64,000 nt of DNA from SZAS-103 sp036496805 (GTDB lineage Bacteria; Pseudomonadota; Gammaproteobacteria; Xanthomonadales; Xanthomonadaceae): the NCBI GenBank assembly GCA_036496805.1, contig DASXKN010000026.1, positions 62,001 to 126,000 of the forward strand. The letters are read 5' to 3'. The notes beneath the pieces are model-generated. The model was not told where the DNA came from and did no database searches. It worked only from the letters and a program-made list of their open reading frames with translations. Position numbers and translations under genes: made by a program. Positions 44,653 through 53,857 of the stretch are shown here, one piece after another; the stretch's first letter is position 1; every line of letters starts with the position of its first letter.

Positions 44653-46824
44653 TCAGCCGAGCCTGCGCGCGTCGTCCACGCCCGGCACCGCGTTCAGGCG
44701 GCCGAGCAACTGGCCGAGCTGGTCGAAGTCCTTCACCTTGAGCGTGAAACGGACTTCCGCCAGGCCACGCGCTTCCTCGACGCGGCTGTTGATCGCCAGC
44801 ACGTGCACGCCATGTTGCGCGATCAGGTTGGCGAGGTCCTTCAACAGCCCCTTGCGGTCGATGCCGCGGACCTGCACGTCGACGCTGTAGCTCGAATGGC
44901 CGCCGTCGCCCCACTCGACCGGCAGCAGGCGCTCGGGATTGCGGGCCAGCAACCGCTCGAGCGCGGCGCAGCCCTGGCGGTGGATGCTCACGCCGCGGCC
45001 ACGCGTGAGGTAGCCGACGATCGCATCGCCCGCCACCGGCTGGCAGCAGCGCGCGAGCTGGGTGAGCAGGTTGCCGACACCCTCGACGACGAAGCGGTCG
45101 CTCGGCCGCGCCGGCCGCGCCTTCGATTCGGCACGAACCGCCTGCATCTTCTTCTCGGCCTCGCTGCGCAACAACGCCTGCGCGTGGTCGTGCAAGGCGC
45201 GCGCGACCTGGCTCGGACCGATGTCGCCGAGCGCGACGGCGATGTGCAGCTCCTCCACGTTCGCCAGGTGGAACTTCGCCAGCACCGGCGCGAGATCGTT
45301 CTGGTGCAGGGCGAGGCGCTTGAGTTCCTTCTCCAGCAACTCGCGCCCGGCCTGCAGGTTGCGCGCGCGATCGAGTTTGTGGAACCAGCCGCGTACCTTG
45401 TCGCGCGAACGCGCGCTGGCGAGGAAACCGCTGCCGGCCATCAGCCAGTCGCGGCGCGGCTCGGAAGTCTTGGCGGTCATGATCTCGACGCGGTCGCCGG
45501 TGGCAGGCTGGAAGTTCAGCGGCACGATGCGGCCGTTGACCTTGGCGCCGCGGCAGCGATGCCCGACTTCGGTGTGCACGTGGTAGGCGAAGTCGAGCAC
45601 CGTGCCGCCGCGCGGCAGGTCGATCACTTCGCCGCGCGGCGTGAGCAGGTAGACGCGGTCCTCGACCAGGTCGGCGCGCAGACCGGCGAGCAGGGATTCG
45701 TCGCCGCCCTCGGCATCGGTGCGATCGAGCAACTGGCGCATCCAGGCGATCTTGCGGTCGAAGCCGGCATCGCCGGCGGCGCTGCGTCCCTCCTTGTAAC
45801 GCCAGTGCGCGGCCACGCCGAGCTCGGAGTGGGCGTGCATGTCGTGGGTGCGGATCTGCACCTCGAGCGCGCGTCCTTCCGGCCCGATCACCGCCGTGTG
45901 CAGGGAGCGGTAGTTGTTGCCCTTCGGGTTGGCGATGTAGTCGTCGAACTCGGCCGGGACCGGCGACCACAACTGGTGCACCACGCCGAGCGCCGCGTAG
46001 CAGGTGGCGATGTCATCGACCAGAACGCGCACCGCGCGCACGTCGTAGAGCTCGCCGAAAGGCACGTCCTTGCGCTGCATCTTCTTCCAGATGCTGAAGA
46101 TGTGCTTGGGCCGCCCGGCGACATCGGCGCCGATGCCGGCGTCGGCGAGGGCCTTGCGGATCCGCGCCTTGACCTCCTCGATGAATCGCTCGCGGTCGCC
46201 ACGCTTTTCGTCGAGCAGGCGGGCGATGCGCTTGTAGGTGTCCGGATGCAGGTGGCGGAAGGCGAGGTCTTCCAGTTCCCACTTGAGTTGCCAGATGCCG
46301 AGCCGGTTCGCCAGCGGCGCGTGGATGTCGGTCGAAAGCTGCGCCAGCGCGACGCGCTCGGTTTCCGGCAGTTCGTTCGCGTGGCGCATGCGCACCAAAT
46401 GGCGCGCGAGCAGGATCAGGATCGCCCGCAGGTCCTTGACGAGTGCCAGCAGCAGTCGGCGCAGGCCTTCGGCGCGCACGTGCTGGGCGCGGCCGGCGTG
46501 GAGGGTCCAGACCTGTTCGGCCGCGTGCTGGCCCTCGACCAGGGTCTGCACCCGTGCCCGGGCGCCGGTCTCCAGCGCCTCAAGGCGCGGCCGCCACTCC
46601 GGAATGGCGTGGACGATCGCGGCGAGCAGCACTTCCTCGTCCGCGCGCAGCATGTCCAGCAGGTTCAGGCACTCGAGCAGGGTCTGCGTCTCGGCCGGCG
46701 CGGGCGATGGCGGGGAGCCGTCCAGGATCGCAAGCGCACCGCGCGCCGCAGCCCCGGAGCGCGCGCGCAGCCAGTCCCCCAGCGCGGGTTCGGCAGCGGC
46801 ATCGGGGACGGCATGTGCTTTCAC
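44653..46824 (-). CDS. relA: (p)ppGpp synthetase RelA
   Basis: 723 residues. The N-terminal HD hydrolase region is degenerate: where bifunctional Rel/SpoT has HD and ED pairs, this protein has LLAAIVHAIPEW. The synthetase has GRPKHIFSIWKKMQRK near 238 and the EFDD motif typical of RelA-type enzymes, then NYRSLHTAV and HSELGVAAHWRYKEG. A TGS domain (DRVYLLTPRGEVIDLPRGGTVLDFAYHVH) lies near 385-440 and an ACT domain at the C-terminus. It makes (p)ppGpp on stalled ribosomes. ATG 46824 is well placed. Confidence 0.96.
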   Translation of the reverse strand: MKAHAVPDAAAEPALGDWLRARSGAAARGALAILDGSPPSPAPAETQTLLECLNLLDMLRADEEVLLAAIVHAIPEWRPRLEALETGARARVQTLVEGQHAAEQVWTLHAGRAQHVRAEGLRRLLLALVKDLRAILILLARHLVRMRHANELPETERVALAQLSTDIHAPLANRLGIWQLKWELEDLAFRHLHPDTYKRIARLLDEKRGDRERFIEEVKARIRKALADAGIGADVAGRPKHIFSIWKKMQRKDVPFGELYDVRAVRVLVDDIATCYAALGVVHQLWSPVPAEFDDYIANPKGNNYRSLHTAVIGPEGRALEVQIRTHDMHAHSELGVAAHWRYKEGRSAAGDAGFDRKIAWMRQLLDRTDAEGGDESLLAGLRADLVEDRVYLLTPRGEVIDLPRGGTVLDFAYHVHTEVGHRCRGAKVNGRIVPLNFQPATGDRVEIMTAKTSEPRRDWLMAGSGFLASARSRDKVRGWFHKLDRARNLQAGRELLEKELKRLALHQNDLAPVLAKFHLANVEELHIAVALGDIGPSQVARALHDHAQALLRSEAEKKMQAVRAESKARPARPSDRFVVEGVGNLLTQLARCCQPVAGDAIVGYLTRGRGVSIHRQGCAALERLLARNPERLLPVEWGDGGHSSYSVDVQVRGIDRKGLLKDLANLIAQHGVHVLAINSRVEEARGLAEVRFTLKVKDFDQLGQLLGRLNAVPGVDDARRLG

Positions 46825-46967
46825 GTTGAACGGGAAATGCGAGGGTTGACAGAGGTTCCGTTATACGTGGCCCGCAATCGGTTTACACTAGCGCACCCCC
46901 GGCTGCGTGCGGCCCGGATTCACGGCTGCCGCGCAACCGATCCGACGATTCCGCTTCCCAGGAACCC

Positions 46968-47477
46968 ATGATGCGCTGTCGCACCCTTTTCGCTTCCCTT
47001 GCCCTCGGTCTCGCGCTGGCCGCTCCCATGGCCTTCGCCCAGCAGTTTTCCTCGGTCGAGGAGCGCATGTCCTCGTCCGACTTCAAGGCCGCCGGCCTCG
47101 ACAAGCTTTCGCCGGAGGAGCTGGCCAAGCTCAACGCCTTCATCCGTGGCGAGATGGGCAAGCGCACCGCGCAAGCGCACGAGGAAGGCATGCGCGAGCA
47201 GGACAGGACCGAAGCCTCGCGGATGGGCTTCAAGGACTACCACGGCGAGGTCGATGAGCTCGAAAGCAGGATCCCCGGCACCTTCACCGGCTGGGACGAT
47301 GGCAGCACCTTCACCCTCGCCAACGGCCAGGTCTGGCGCGTGGTCGATGCCCGCTCCCCGCTCGAAGGCATCAAGATGACCAATCCGGTGGTGCACATCC
47401 GCCCCGGAGCGTTCGACTCGTGGATCTTCAGCGTCGAGGGCTACAACAAGAGCGCGAAGGTCGAGCGCATCCAGTAA
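46968..47477 (+). CDS. Secreted protein of unknown function
   Basis: 169 residues. A signal peptide ends near PMAFAQQ. The mature part begins with helical FKAAGLDKLSPEELAKLNAFI, a charged helix (MGKRTAQAHEEGMREQDR), then a beta-rich end with GTFTGWDDGSTFTLANGQVWRVVD. Proteins of this layout are common in Lysobacterales; I know no function. A TACACT box lies about 78 bases upstream. Confidence 0.75.
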   Translation: MMRCRTLFASLALGLALAAPMAFAQQFSSVEERMSSSDFKAAGLDKLSPEELAKLNAFIRGEMGKRTAQAHEEGMREQDRTEASRMGFKDYHGEVDELESRIPGTFTGWDDGSTFTLANGQVWRVVDARSPLEGIKMTNPVVHIRPGAFDSWIFSVEGYNKSAKVERIQ

Positions 47478-47523
47478 GCGCGGCTCGCACGATCACGACC
47501 TTCGCCTTCATCCCCGGCCTTCA

Positions 47524-50500
47524 TCAACCTGTGGCGCGCAGGACTTCGAGTTCGCGCGCCAGCCGCTTGACCGATACGCCAGTCTTCGCGCCCAGTTCCT
47601 GCGCGAACAGCGACACCCGCAGTTCCTCGAGATCCCAGCGCAGCGCCTGCCATTGCGGGCGATCCGCGAGGCCGGCCGCGCGCGCGCGCTCCAGCGCATC
47701 CACGAAAGGCCGCAATTCCAGCATCCGCGCCTGGTCGCGCGGTGGGTCGTTGAGTGCGCGCTCGGCGCGCAGGCGCATCGCCTTGAGGTAGCGCGGGAAC
47801 TGCGCGAGCGCATCGGGTGGCGTGGCGTGCAGGAAACCCGGCGGCAGCAGCGCATCGAGTTGCGCGCGCAGGTCGTCGAGATTGCCCTTCGCCCAGCCCA
47901 GCAGTGGCGCTTCGAGCCTGGGCTTGAGTTCGGCGACGGCGGCGAGGATCGACTCGGCCAGCTTCAGGCGATCCATTGCTTCGCCGAACAGGTGTTTTCC
48001 GACTGTCTGCGCACGCGAGTCGAAGGCCGCGCGGTCGCGGGTCGCTTCCAGGCCATCGGCGAGCAGGGCATTCAGCGCCGCGTCGACCAGATCCACGCGC
48101 AGCCGCTCGGCGGCCGGCGACTTGTTCGACGACGCCTGAGCGAAGCGTTCGATCGCCGCGTAGAGCAACCCCATCTGCGGCGCGATCGGCAACTGCTTGC
48201 GGGCGAGCTTGATGCGGTCGGCGAGCGCGTGGTCCAGCAGGCGACGCACGCCGCCGGCGTGCGCGCGCAACGCCTGTTCGCGATCGGCGAACATCCGCAG
48301 CGCGACGGTCTCGCCGGCATCGACCAGCGCCGGGAACGCGGGCACGCCGGCTTCGCCGGGAACGCTGTCGGGTATCGACTGCGCCGGGAACTCGCGCAAT
48401 CCTTCAGCCGCCAGGTCGCGACCAGCGCGTGCGGCGAAGGCGTTTTCGGCGCGCGTTCCGAATTGCGTGCGCAGGGCGTCGAGATCGCGTGATTCGGCCA
48501 GCACGCGGCCGTCCTCGACCACGCGCAGGTTCATGCGCAGGTGCGGCTCGACTCCCGCCTCGTCGAAATCGGTCGCAGCGACCGCGGCGCCGGTCGCACG
48601 CGTGAGGAAACGCGCGAGCTCGCCGGCGATCGCATCGGCATTCGCCGCCGGCCAGGCCTCGGCGAAGGCGCGCGCGAAGTCAGGCGCCGGCACGTAATTG
48701 CGTCGCAAGGCTTTCGGCAGGCCGCGGATCAGGGCCGTCGCCTTCTCCTCGTGCAATCCCGGCACCAGCCACGACAGCCGCGCCGCATCGAGCGCGTTGA
48801 GCAGGTGCAGCGGCACCAGCAGGCTCACGCCATCATCGGACGCGCCGGGTTCGAAGCGATAGGCGAAGGCCAGCCGCGCCTGCCCGAGGGCGAAATATTT
48901 CGGGAAACGCTCGGCCTCGCTGCCCTCGCCCGGCAGCAGTTCCGACAGCGGCCATTCGAGCGCACGACGCTGCTCGGGCGGGGCTTTCGAGAACCATGCA
49001 TCGAGGCCTTGCGAAGTGCAGACATCGTTTGGAACGCGATCGAGGTACCAGCGCGCCTGCCAGTCCTCATCGGCGACCAGGCCGGCGCGGCGCAGCTTGG
49101 CTTCCTCCTCGCGCGCCTTTTCCAGCGTGGACAGGTTGCGCTTGAGGAACGGCGCGCGCAGGTCGACCTCGCCAACGACGAGCCCCTGGCGGATGAAGAT
49201 CTCGCGTGCCTCGGCCGGCGCGATGCTGCCGTAATGCACGGGCCGCTTGGGCGCGAGCACGAGGCCGAACAGGCTGATCTGTTCGGAGGCGATCACCCGG
49301 CCCTGCTTGCGCGACCAGTGCGCGTCGTAGTGGCGGCGCGCGAGCAGGTGCGGGAGCTCCGCGATCGCCCAGTCGGGCTCGATGCGCGCGTTGGTCAGGC
49401 CCCATACCTGCGCGGTGTCGAGCAGGGTCGCGGAAAGCACCCACAATGGCGGTTGTTTCGCGAGCGCCGATCCGGGGAAGAGCCTGAAGCGGCGCTGGCG
49501 CGGAGCAAGATAGGTGCTTTTTTCGTCCTTGTTGCCGACCTGCATCGGCAGGCCGGTGATCAGGGCGCGGTGCAGCGCGGCGTAGTCGGCCGGCTCGGCG
49601 TTCGCATGGAAATCGAGTTCCTCGCCGAGCACCAGCAGTTGCCGGTGCAGCTCGCGCCATTCGCGCATGCGCAGGAATCCGAGGAAGTGCTTCTCGCACC
49701 AGTCGCGCAGCTTCGACTGCGTCAGCTCCTCGTGCGCAGCGGTGTAGGCATCCCAGAGTTTGACGATGCCGGTGAATTCCGACTTCGGATCGGCGAAGGT
49801 GGCGTGCGCGGCATCGGCGGCGCCGCGCGCATCGGGCGGGCGCTCGCGCGGGTCCTGGATCGCGAGGAAGGAGGCGATGACGAAAGCTTCGCGCAGGCAG
49901 CCATGCTGGCGCGCGGCGACCAGGATGCGCGCCAGCTTCACGTCCACCGGCAGGCGCGCGAGGGTGCGGCCGATCGGCGTGAGCGCGCGACCGCGCTGGT
50001 CGTCGAGTGCCGACACCGCGCCGAGTTCCCAGAGCTGCTGCCAGCCGTCGGCGATCGCGCGCGCGTCGGGCGCGTCGATGAACGCGAAGTCCTCGACCCG
50101 CCCCAGTCCCAACGCGAGCATCCGCAGGATCACGCCCGCGAGCGAGGCGCGCAGGATTTCCGGGTCGGTATAGCGCGGCCGCGAGGCGTAGTCGGTTTCC
50201 GCATACAGCCGGTAGCACACGCCCGCGGCGACGCGCCCGCAGCGCCCCTTGCGCTGGTCGGCGCTGGCCTGCGAGATCGCCTCGATGTGCAGGCGGTCGA
50301 GCTTCATGCGCGGGCTGTAGCGCTTGACGCGCGCGTAGCCAGGGTCGATCACGTAGCGGATGCGCGGCACCGTCAGCGAGGTCTCGGCGACATTGGTCGC
50401 CAGCACGATGCGCCGGCCCGGGCCGGGATTGAACACGCGGTCCTGGTCGCGCGGCGACAGGCGCGCATACAGCGGCAGCACTTCGGTGTGGCGGAAATGC

Positions 50501-51537
50501 CGCTTGCCCAGCATGTGGTGGAGGTCGCGGATCTCGCGTTCGCCGGGCAGGAACACCAGCACGTCGCCTTGCGCATCTTCGCGGGTGATCTCCTCCAGCG
50601 CGGCGACGATCGCCTCGCTGGTGCTCGAAATGGGGTCCGAAATGGGGTCAGGTTCATTTTCCGCACGTCCTGATTGGCGTCCGCCATTGCCCTCCGCGGA
50701 AAATGAACCTGACCCCATTTCGAGGTAGCGCACTTCCACCGGGAAGCTGCGGCCTTCGACGTCCAGCACCGGCGCGTCGTCGAAGTGCTGCGCGAAGCGC
50801 GAGGTGTCGATCGTCGCCGAGGTCACGATGACCTTGAGGTCGGGACGTCGCGCGACGAGTTCCTTGAGGTAGCCGAGCAGGAAATCGATGTTGAGGCTGC
50901 GTTCGTGCGCCTCGTCGATGATCAGGGTGTCGTAGGCCGACAGCCAGCGGTCGGACTGCATCTCCGCGAGCAGGATGCCGTCGGTCATGAACTTGATGCG
51001 GGTGTCGGCGCCGACCTGGTCGTTGAAGCGCACCTGGAAGCCGACCGCGCCGCCGAGCGGCACGGCCAGTTCCTGCGCGACCCGGCGCGCGACGCTGCGC
51101 GCGGCAATCCGGCGCGGCTGCGTGCAGCCGATCATGCCCGCCGCACCGCGCCCGGCCGCGAGGCAGAGCTTCGGCAACTGCGTGGTCTTGCCGGAGCCGG
51201 TCTCGCCGGCGATGACCACCACCGGATGGGCGCGGATCAATTCGACGATCCGCTGCGCCTCGCGCGCGATCGGCAGGCTGTCGTCGAACGTGGGCGTCGG
51301 AGCCGATTGCAGTCGCGCACGGCACGCGGCGCGCGATGTGGCCAGCGCGTCATCGAACGCCTTGCGTGGACCCGCCTCCTTCGGCGCCTTCTGCGATGCG
51401 GCGCGCAATCGCAGCAAGCGCGCGCGATCGCTCGTCAACGCGCCCCCGAAAGGATCACGCCGACCAGCGACCACTTCCGTTTGCCCCGGTGCTGCCGGCA
51501 GGCGTGTGTTGCGTCGATCCGCCGATTCGGTTTCCAT
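47524..51537 (-). CDS. hrpA: ATP-dependent RNA helicase HrpA with in-frame inverted-repeat insertion
   Basis: 1337 residues (E. coli HrpA 1300). The DEAH helicase core has Walker A AGETGSGKTTQLPK near 107 and DEAH in LIIDEAHERSLNID near 207. The second RecA domain has TNVAETSLTVPRIRYVIDPG and QRKGRCGRV. Winged-helix, ratchet and long C-terminal regions (VRRLLDHALADRIKLARKQL, then the DUF3418 part) follow. HrpA rescues stalled ribosomes by unwinding or pulling mRNA. Between the two RecA domains (about residues 272-304), a palindromic element adds SGSFSAEGNGGRQSGRAENE-type residues without breaking the frame. ATG 51537 (METESADRR) is chosen over an open extension to 51813. Confidence 0.94.
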   Translation of the reverse strand: METESADRRNTRLPAAPGQTEVVAGRRDPFGGALTSDRARLLRLRAASQKAPKEAGPRKAFDDALATSRAACRARLQSAPTPTFDDSLPIAREAQRIVELIRAHPVVVIAGETGSGKTTQLPKLCLAAGRGAAGMIGCTQPRRIAARSVARRVAQELAVPLGGAVGFQVRFNDQVGADTRIKFMTDGILLAEMQSDRWLSAYDTLIIDEAHERSLNIDFLLGYLKELVARRPDLKVIVTSATIDTSRFAQHFDDAPVLDVEGRSFPVEVRYLEMGSGSFSAEGNGGRQSGRAENEPDPISDPISSTSEAIVAALEEITREDAQGDVLVFLPGEREIRDLHHMLGKRHFRHTEVLPLYARLSPRDQDRVFNPGPGRRIVLATNVAETSLTVPRIRYVIDPGYARVKRYSPRMKLDRLHIEAISQASADQRKGRCGRVAAGVCYRLYAETDYASRPRYTDPEILRASLAGVILRMLALGLGRVEDFAFIDAPDARAIADGWQQLWELGAVSALDDQRGRALTPIGRTLARLPVDVKLARILVAARQHGCLREAFVIASFLAIQDPRERPPDARGAADAAHATFADPKSEFTGIVKLWDAYTAAHEELTQSKLRDWCEKHFLGFLRMREWRELHRQLLVLGEELDFHANAEPADYAALHRALITGLPMQVGNKDEKSTYLAPRQRRFRLFPGSALAKQPPLWVLSATLLDTAQVWGLTNARIEPDWAIAELPHLLARRHYDAHWSRKQGRVIASEQISLFGLVLAPKRPVHYGSIAPAEAREIFIRQGLVVGEVDLRAPFLKRNLSTLEKAREEEAKLRRAGLVADEDWQARWYLDRVPNDVCTSQGLDAWFSKAPPEQRRALEWPLSELLPGEGSEAERFPKYFALGQARLAFAYRFEPGASDDGVSLLVPLHLLNALDAARLSWLVPGLHEEKATALIRGLPKALRRNYVPAPDFARAFAEAWPAANADAIAGELARFLTRATGAAVAATDFDEAGVEPHLRMNLRVVEDGRVLAESRDLDALRTQFGTRAENAFAARAGRDLAAEGLREFPAQSIPDSVPGEAGVPAFPALVDAGETVALRMFADREQALRAHAGGVRRLLDHALADRIKLARKQLPIAPQMGLLYAAIERFAQASSNKSPAAERLRVDLVDAALNALLADGLEATRDRAAFDSRAQTVGKHLFGEAMDRLKLAESILAAVAELKPRLEAPLLGWAKGNLDDLRAQLDALLPPGFLHATPPDALAQFPRYLKAMRLRAERALNDPPRDQARMLELRPFVDALERARAAGLADRPQWQALRWDLEELRVSLFAQELGAKTGVSVKRLARELEVLRATG
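50626..50722. repeat. 97-bp element with a perfect 27-bp inverted repeat inside hrpA
   Basis: The left arm at 50638-50664 (begins CGAAATGGGGTCAGG) and the right arm at 50696-50722 (ends CCTGACCCCATTTCG) are exact reverse complements over 27 bases, with a 31-base loop that itself holds TGGCG-TC-CGCCA. A 12-base partial copy of the left arm (CGAAATGGGGTC) abuts at 50626-50637. The high A/T content of the arms contrasts with hrpA. It looks like a non-autonomous palindromic repeat of the REP/MITE kind. No transposase is nearby. Confidence 0.85.
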
Positions 51538-51806
51538 CGCCGCGATTTTCCCACATCGCCCGCACACGATTCCCCGGGTAGGCGAATTCCTACGAAACCC
51601 GGGGCGATTTGCCGATGGCCCGGTGCCGGCGCATCCGCCAAGCTGGATGCGCGCACCAGGAAGATGCCGCCATGCCCCCACCACCGCCGTCGGACGAGAC
51701 ATCCAGGGAGTTTCCCGGGACCACCATCCAACCGGCGGCCAGCGGGACTCCGCGATTTCCGGCCGCCGGAATGGAAGGATTGACGGGTTTGCTACCCTTG
51801 TCGCGC

Positions 51807-53648
51807 ATGCCATCCGCCCGCGAAATCCTCCAGCACGTCTTCGGTTACCCCGTTTTTCGCGGCGAACAGGAAGCCATCGTCGAACACGTCGCAGGCGGCG
51901 GCGATGCGCTGGTGCTGATGCCCACCGGCGGCGGCAAGTCGCTGTGCTACCAGATCCCGGCGCTGCTGCGCGAAGGCACGGCCATCGTGGTGTCGCCGCT
52001 GATCGCGCTGATGCAGGACCAGGTCGAGGCGCTCGAGCAACTCGGCGTGCGCGCGGCCTTCCTCAACTCCTCGCTCAACGCCGGCGACGCGCTCGATGTC
52101 GAGAAGCGCCTGCTCGAAGGTTCGCTCGACCTGCTCTACGTCGCGCCCGAGCGGCTGCTGATGCCGCGTTTCCTCGACCTGCTCGAACGCAGCCGCGTCG
52201 CGCTGTTCGCGATCGACGAGGCGCACTGCGTCTCGCAATGGGGCCACGATTTCCGGCCTGAATACCGCGAGCTCAACATCCTGCACGAGCGCTGGCCGCA
52301 GGTGCCACGCATCGCCCTGACCGCGACCGCCGACGCGCCCACGCGTCGCGAGATCGTCGACCGCCTGCAGCTCGGCGAAGCGCGGATCTTCCTCAGCTCC
52401 TTCGACCGCCCGAATATCCGCTACCGCGTCGTGCAGAAGGACAATTCGCGCAAGCAGCTGCTCGATTTCCTCAAGTCCCATCGCGACGAAGCCGGCATCG
52501 TCTACTGCCTGTCGCGGCGCAAGGTCGAGGAGACCGCGATCTTCCTCGACGGCCATGGCGTCACCGCCCTGCCCTACCACGCCGGCATGGACGCGACCTC
52601 GCGCGCGCGCAACCAGCGCCGTTTCCTGCACGAGGACGGCGTGGTCGTCGTCGCGACGATCGCCTTCGGCATGGGGATCGACAAGCCCGACGTGCGCTTC
52701 GTCGTGCACATGGACCTGCCGAAATCGCTGGAAGGCTATTACCAGGAAACCGGCCGCGCGGGCCGCGACGGAGAGCCCGCGGAAGCGTGGCTTTGCTACG
52801 GGCTCGGCGACGTGGTCGCGCTGCGGCAGATGATCGAGCAGTCCGAGTCAGGCGAGGAGCGCAAGCGCCTGGAGCGGCGCAAGCTCGACGGCCTGCTCGG
52901 CTATTGCGAATCGACCCAGTGCCGACGACGCCTGCTGCTCGCAGGTTTCGGCGAATCCTTCGTGCGCGACGACGGCGGGTTGAACTGCGGCAACTGCGAC
53001 AACTGCCTGTGGCCGCCGGAGCACTGGGACGCGACCGTCGAAGCGCAGAAGCTGATGTCCTGCATCCACCGCACCGGCCAGCGCTTCGGCGCCGCGCATG
53101 TGATCGACGTGCTGCGCGGCGCGGACACCGAGAAGGTCCACCAGTTCGGCCACCAGCGCCTGAGCACCTACGGCATCGGCGCCGACCTCGACGCGAAGCG
53201 CTGGCATGGCGTGATCCGCCAGCTCGTGGTCGCCGGCCTGCTCGACGTCGACATCGAGGGTTTCGGCGCCCTGCGCCTCACAGCCTCGAGCCGTCCGGTG
53301 CTTCGCGGCGAGCAACGCGTCGAACTGCGCCGCGATATCGAGCGCCCAGCCAGTCGCAAGGAACGCCAGCGCGATGCGAAGGCCGCCGTCGCCGCCGCCG
53401 ACTTCCCGCCGCACCTGGTCCCGCGCTTCGAGGCCCTGCGCGCCTTGCGCGCGCGCCTCGCGCGCGAACAGAACGTGCCGGCCTACGTGATCTTCCACGA
53501 TGCGACATTGCGCGCCATCGCAGCCGAGGCGCCACGCGACCTCAACGCACTCGCCCGAATCGGCGGCGTGGGCGCGAGCAAGCTGGAGCGGTACGGCGGC
53601 CAGGTGCTCGCGGTACTGGACGACTCGGCGTCGCCCGGCGTGATCTGA
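51807..53648 (+). CDS. recQ: ATP-dependent DNA helicase RecQ
   Basis: 613 residues, normal length. Walker A LMPTGGGKSLCYQIPALL is near 38-55 and DEAH in FAIDEAHCVSQWGHDFRPEY near 136. The helicase C domain has GMGIDKPDVRFVVHMDLPKS. Zinc-binding cysteines lie near 366-372 and in CGNCDNC near 393-399. A winged helix follows, and the HRDC domain covers about 535-610. It unwinds DNA 3'-5' in recombination and fork repair. It is divergent from hrpA. A TACCCT box ends 8 bases before ATG 51807. Confidence 0.97.
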   Translation: MPSAREILQHVFGYPVFRGEQEAIVEHVAGGGDALVLMPTGGGKSLCYQIPALLREGTAIVVSPLIALMQDQVEALEQLGVRAAFLNSSLNAGDALDVEKRLLEGSLDLLYVAPERLLMPRFLDLLERSRVALFAIDEAHCVSQWGHDFRPEYRELNILHERWPQVPRIALTATADAPTRREIVDRLQLGEARIFLSSFDRPNIRYRVVQKDNSRKQLLDFLKSHRDEAGIVYCLSRRKVEETAIFLDGHGVTALPYHAGMDATSRARNQRRFLHEDGVVVVATIAFGMGIDKPDVRFVVHMDLPKSLEGYYQETGRAGRDGEPAEAWLCYGLGDVVALRQMIEQSESGEERKRLERRKLDGLLGYCESTQCRRRLLLAGFGESFVRDDGGLNCGNCDNCLWPPEHWDATVEAQKLMSCIHRTGQRFGAAHVIDVLRGADTEKVHQFGHQRLSTYGIGADLDAKRWHGVIRQLVVAGLLDVDIEGFGALRLTASSRPVLRGEQRVELRRDIERPASRKERQRDAKAAVAAADFPPHLVPRFEALRALRARLAREQNVPAYVIFHDATLRAIAAEAPRDLNALARIGGVGASKLERYGGQVLAVLDDSASPGVI

Positions 53649-53857
53649 GTCATGCGCGTGGCCTGATACACGAAACACGGCCTCCTCCAGCACTTCGAAG
53701 GCCGCTGGCGGCTGGCACCCTGGGGGCATCCCTGCATGCCGCTGGCCGTCTGCCCGGAAGCATGACCTCGCCGCTCCCGGGACGCGCATCATCCTCACCA
53801 CGTCTTCATCGCGTTTCTGGAATCCTCGCCGCACCACCACTCCCGAGGAGATCACCC

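Noticed and set aside
48541..50673. A 710-codon plus-strand frame opposite hrpA
   Set aside because: Composition artefact; it ends inside the palindromic element and has no family features.
50626..50722. hrpA called as disrupted by an insertion
   Set aside because: The reading frame stays open through the element and all helicase motifs lie on both sides in the same frame.
51538..51813. Extension of hrpA to an ATG at 51813
   Set aside because: The extra 92 codons are without homology features, run into recQ's promoter region and overlap its start.
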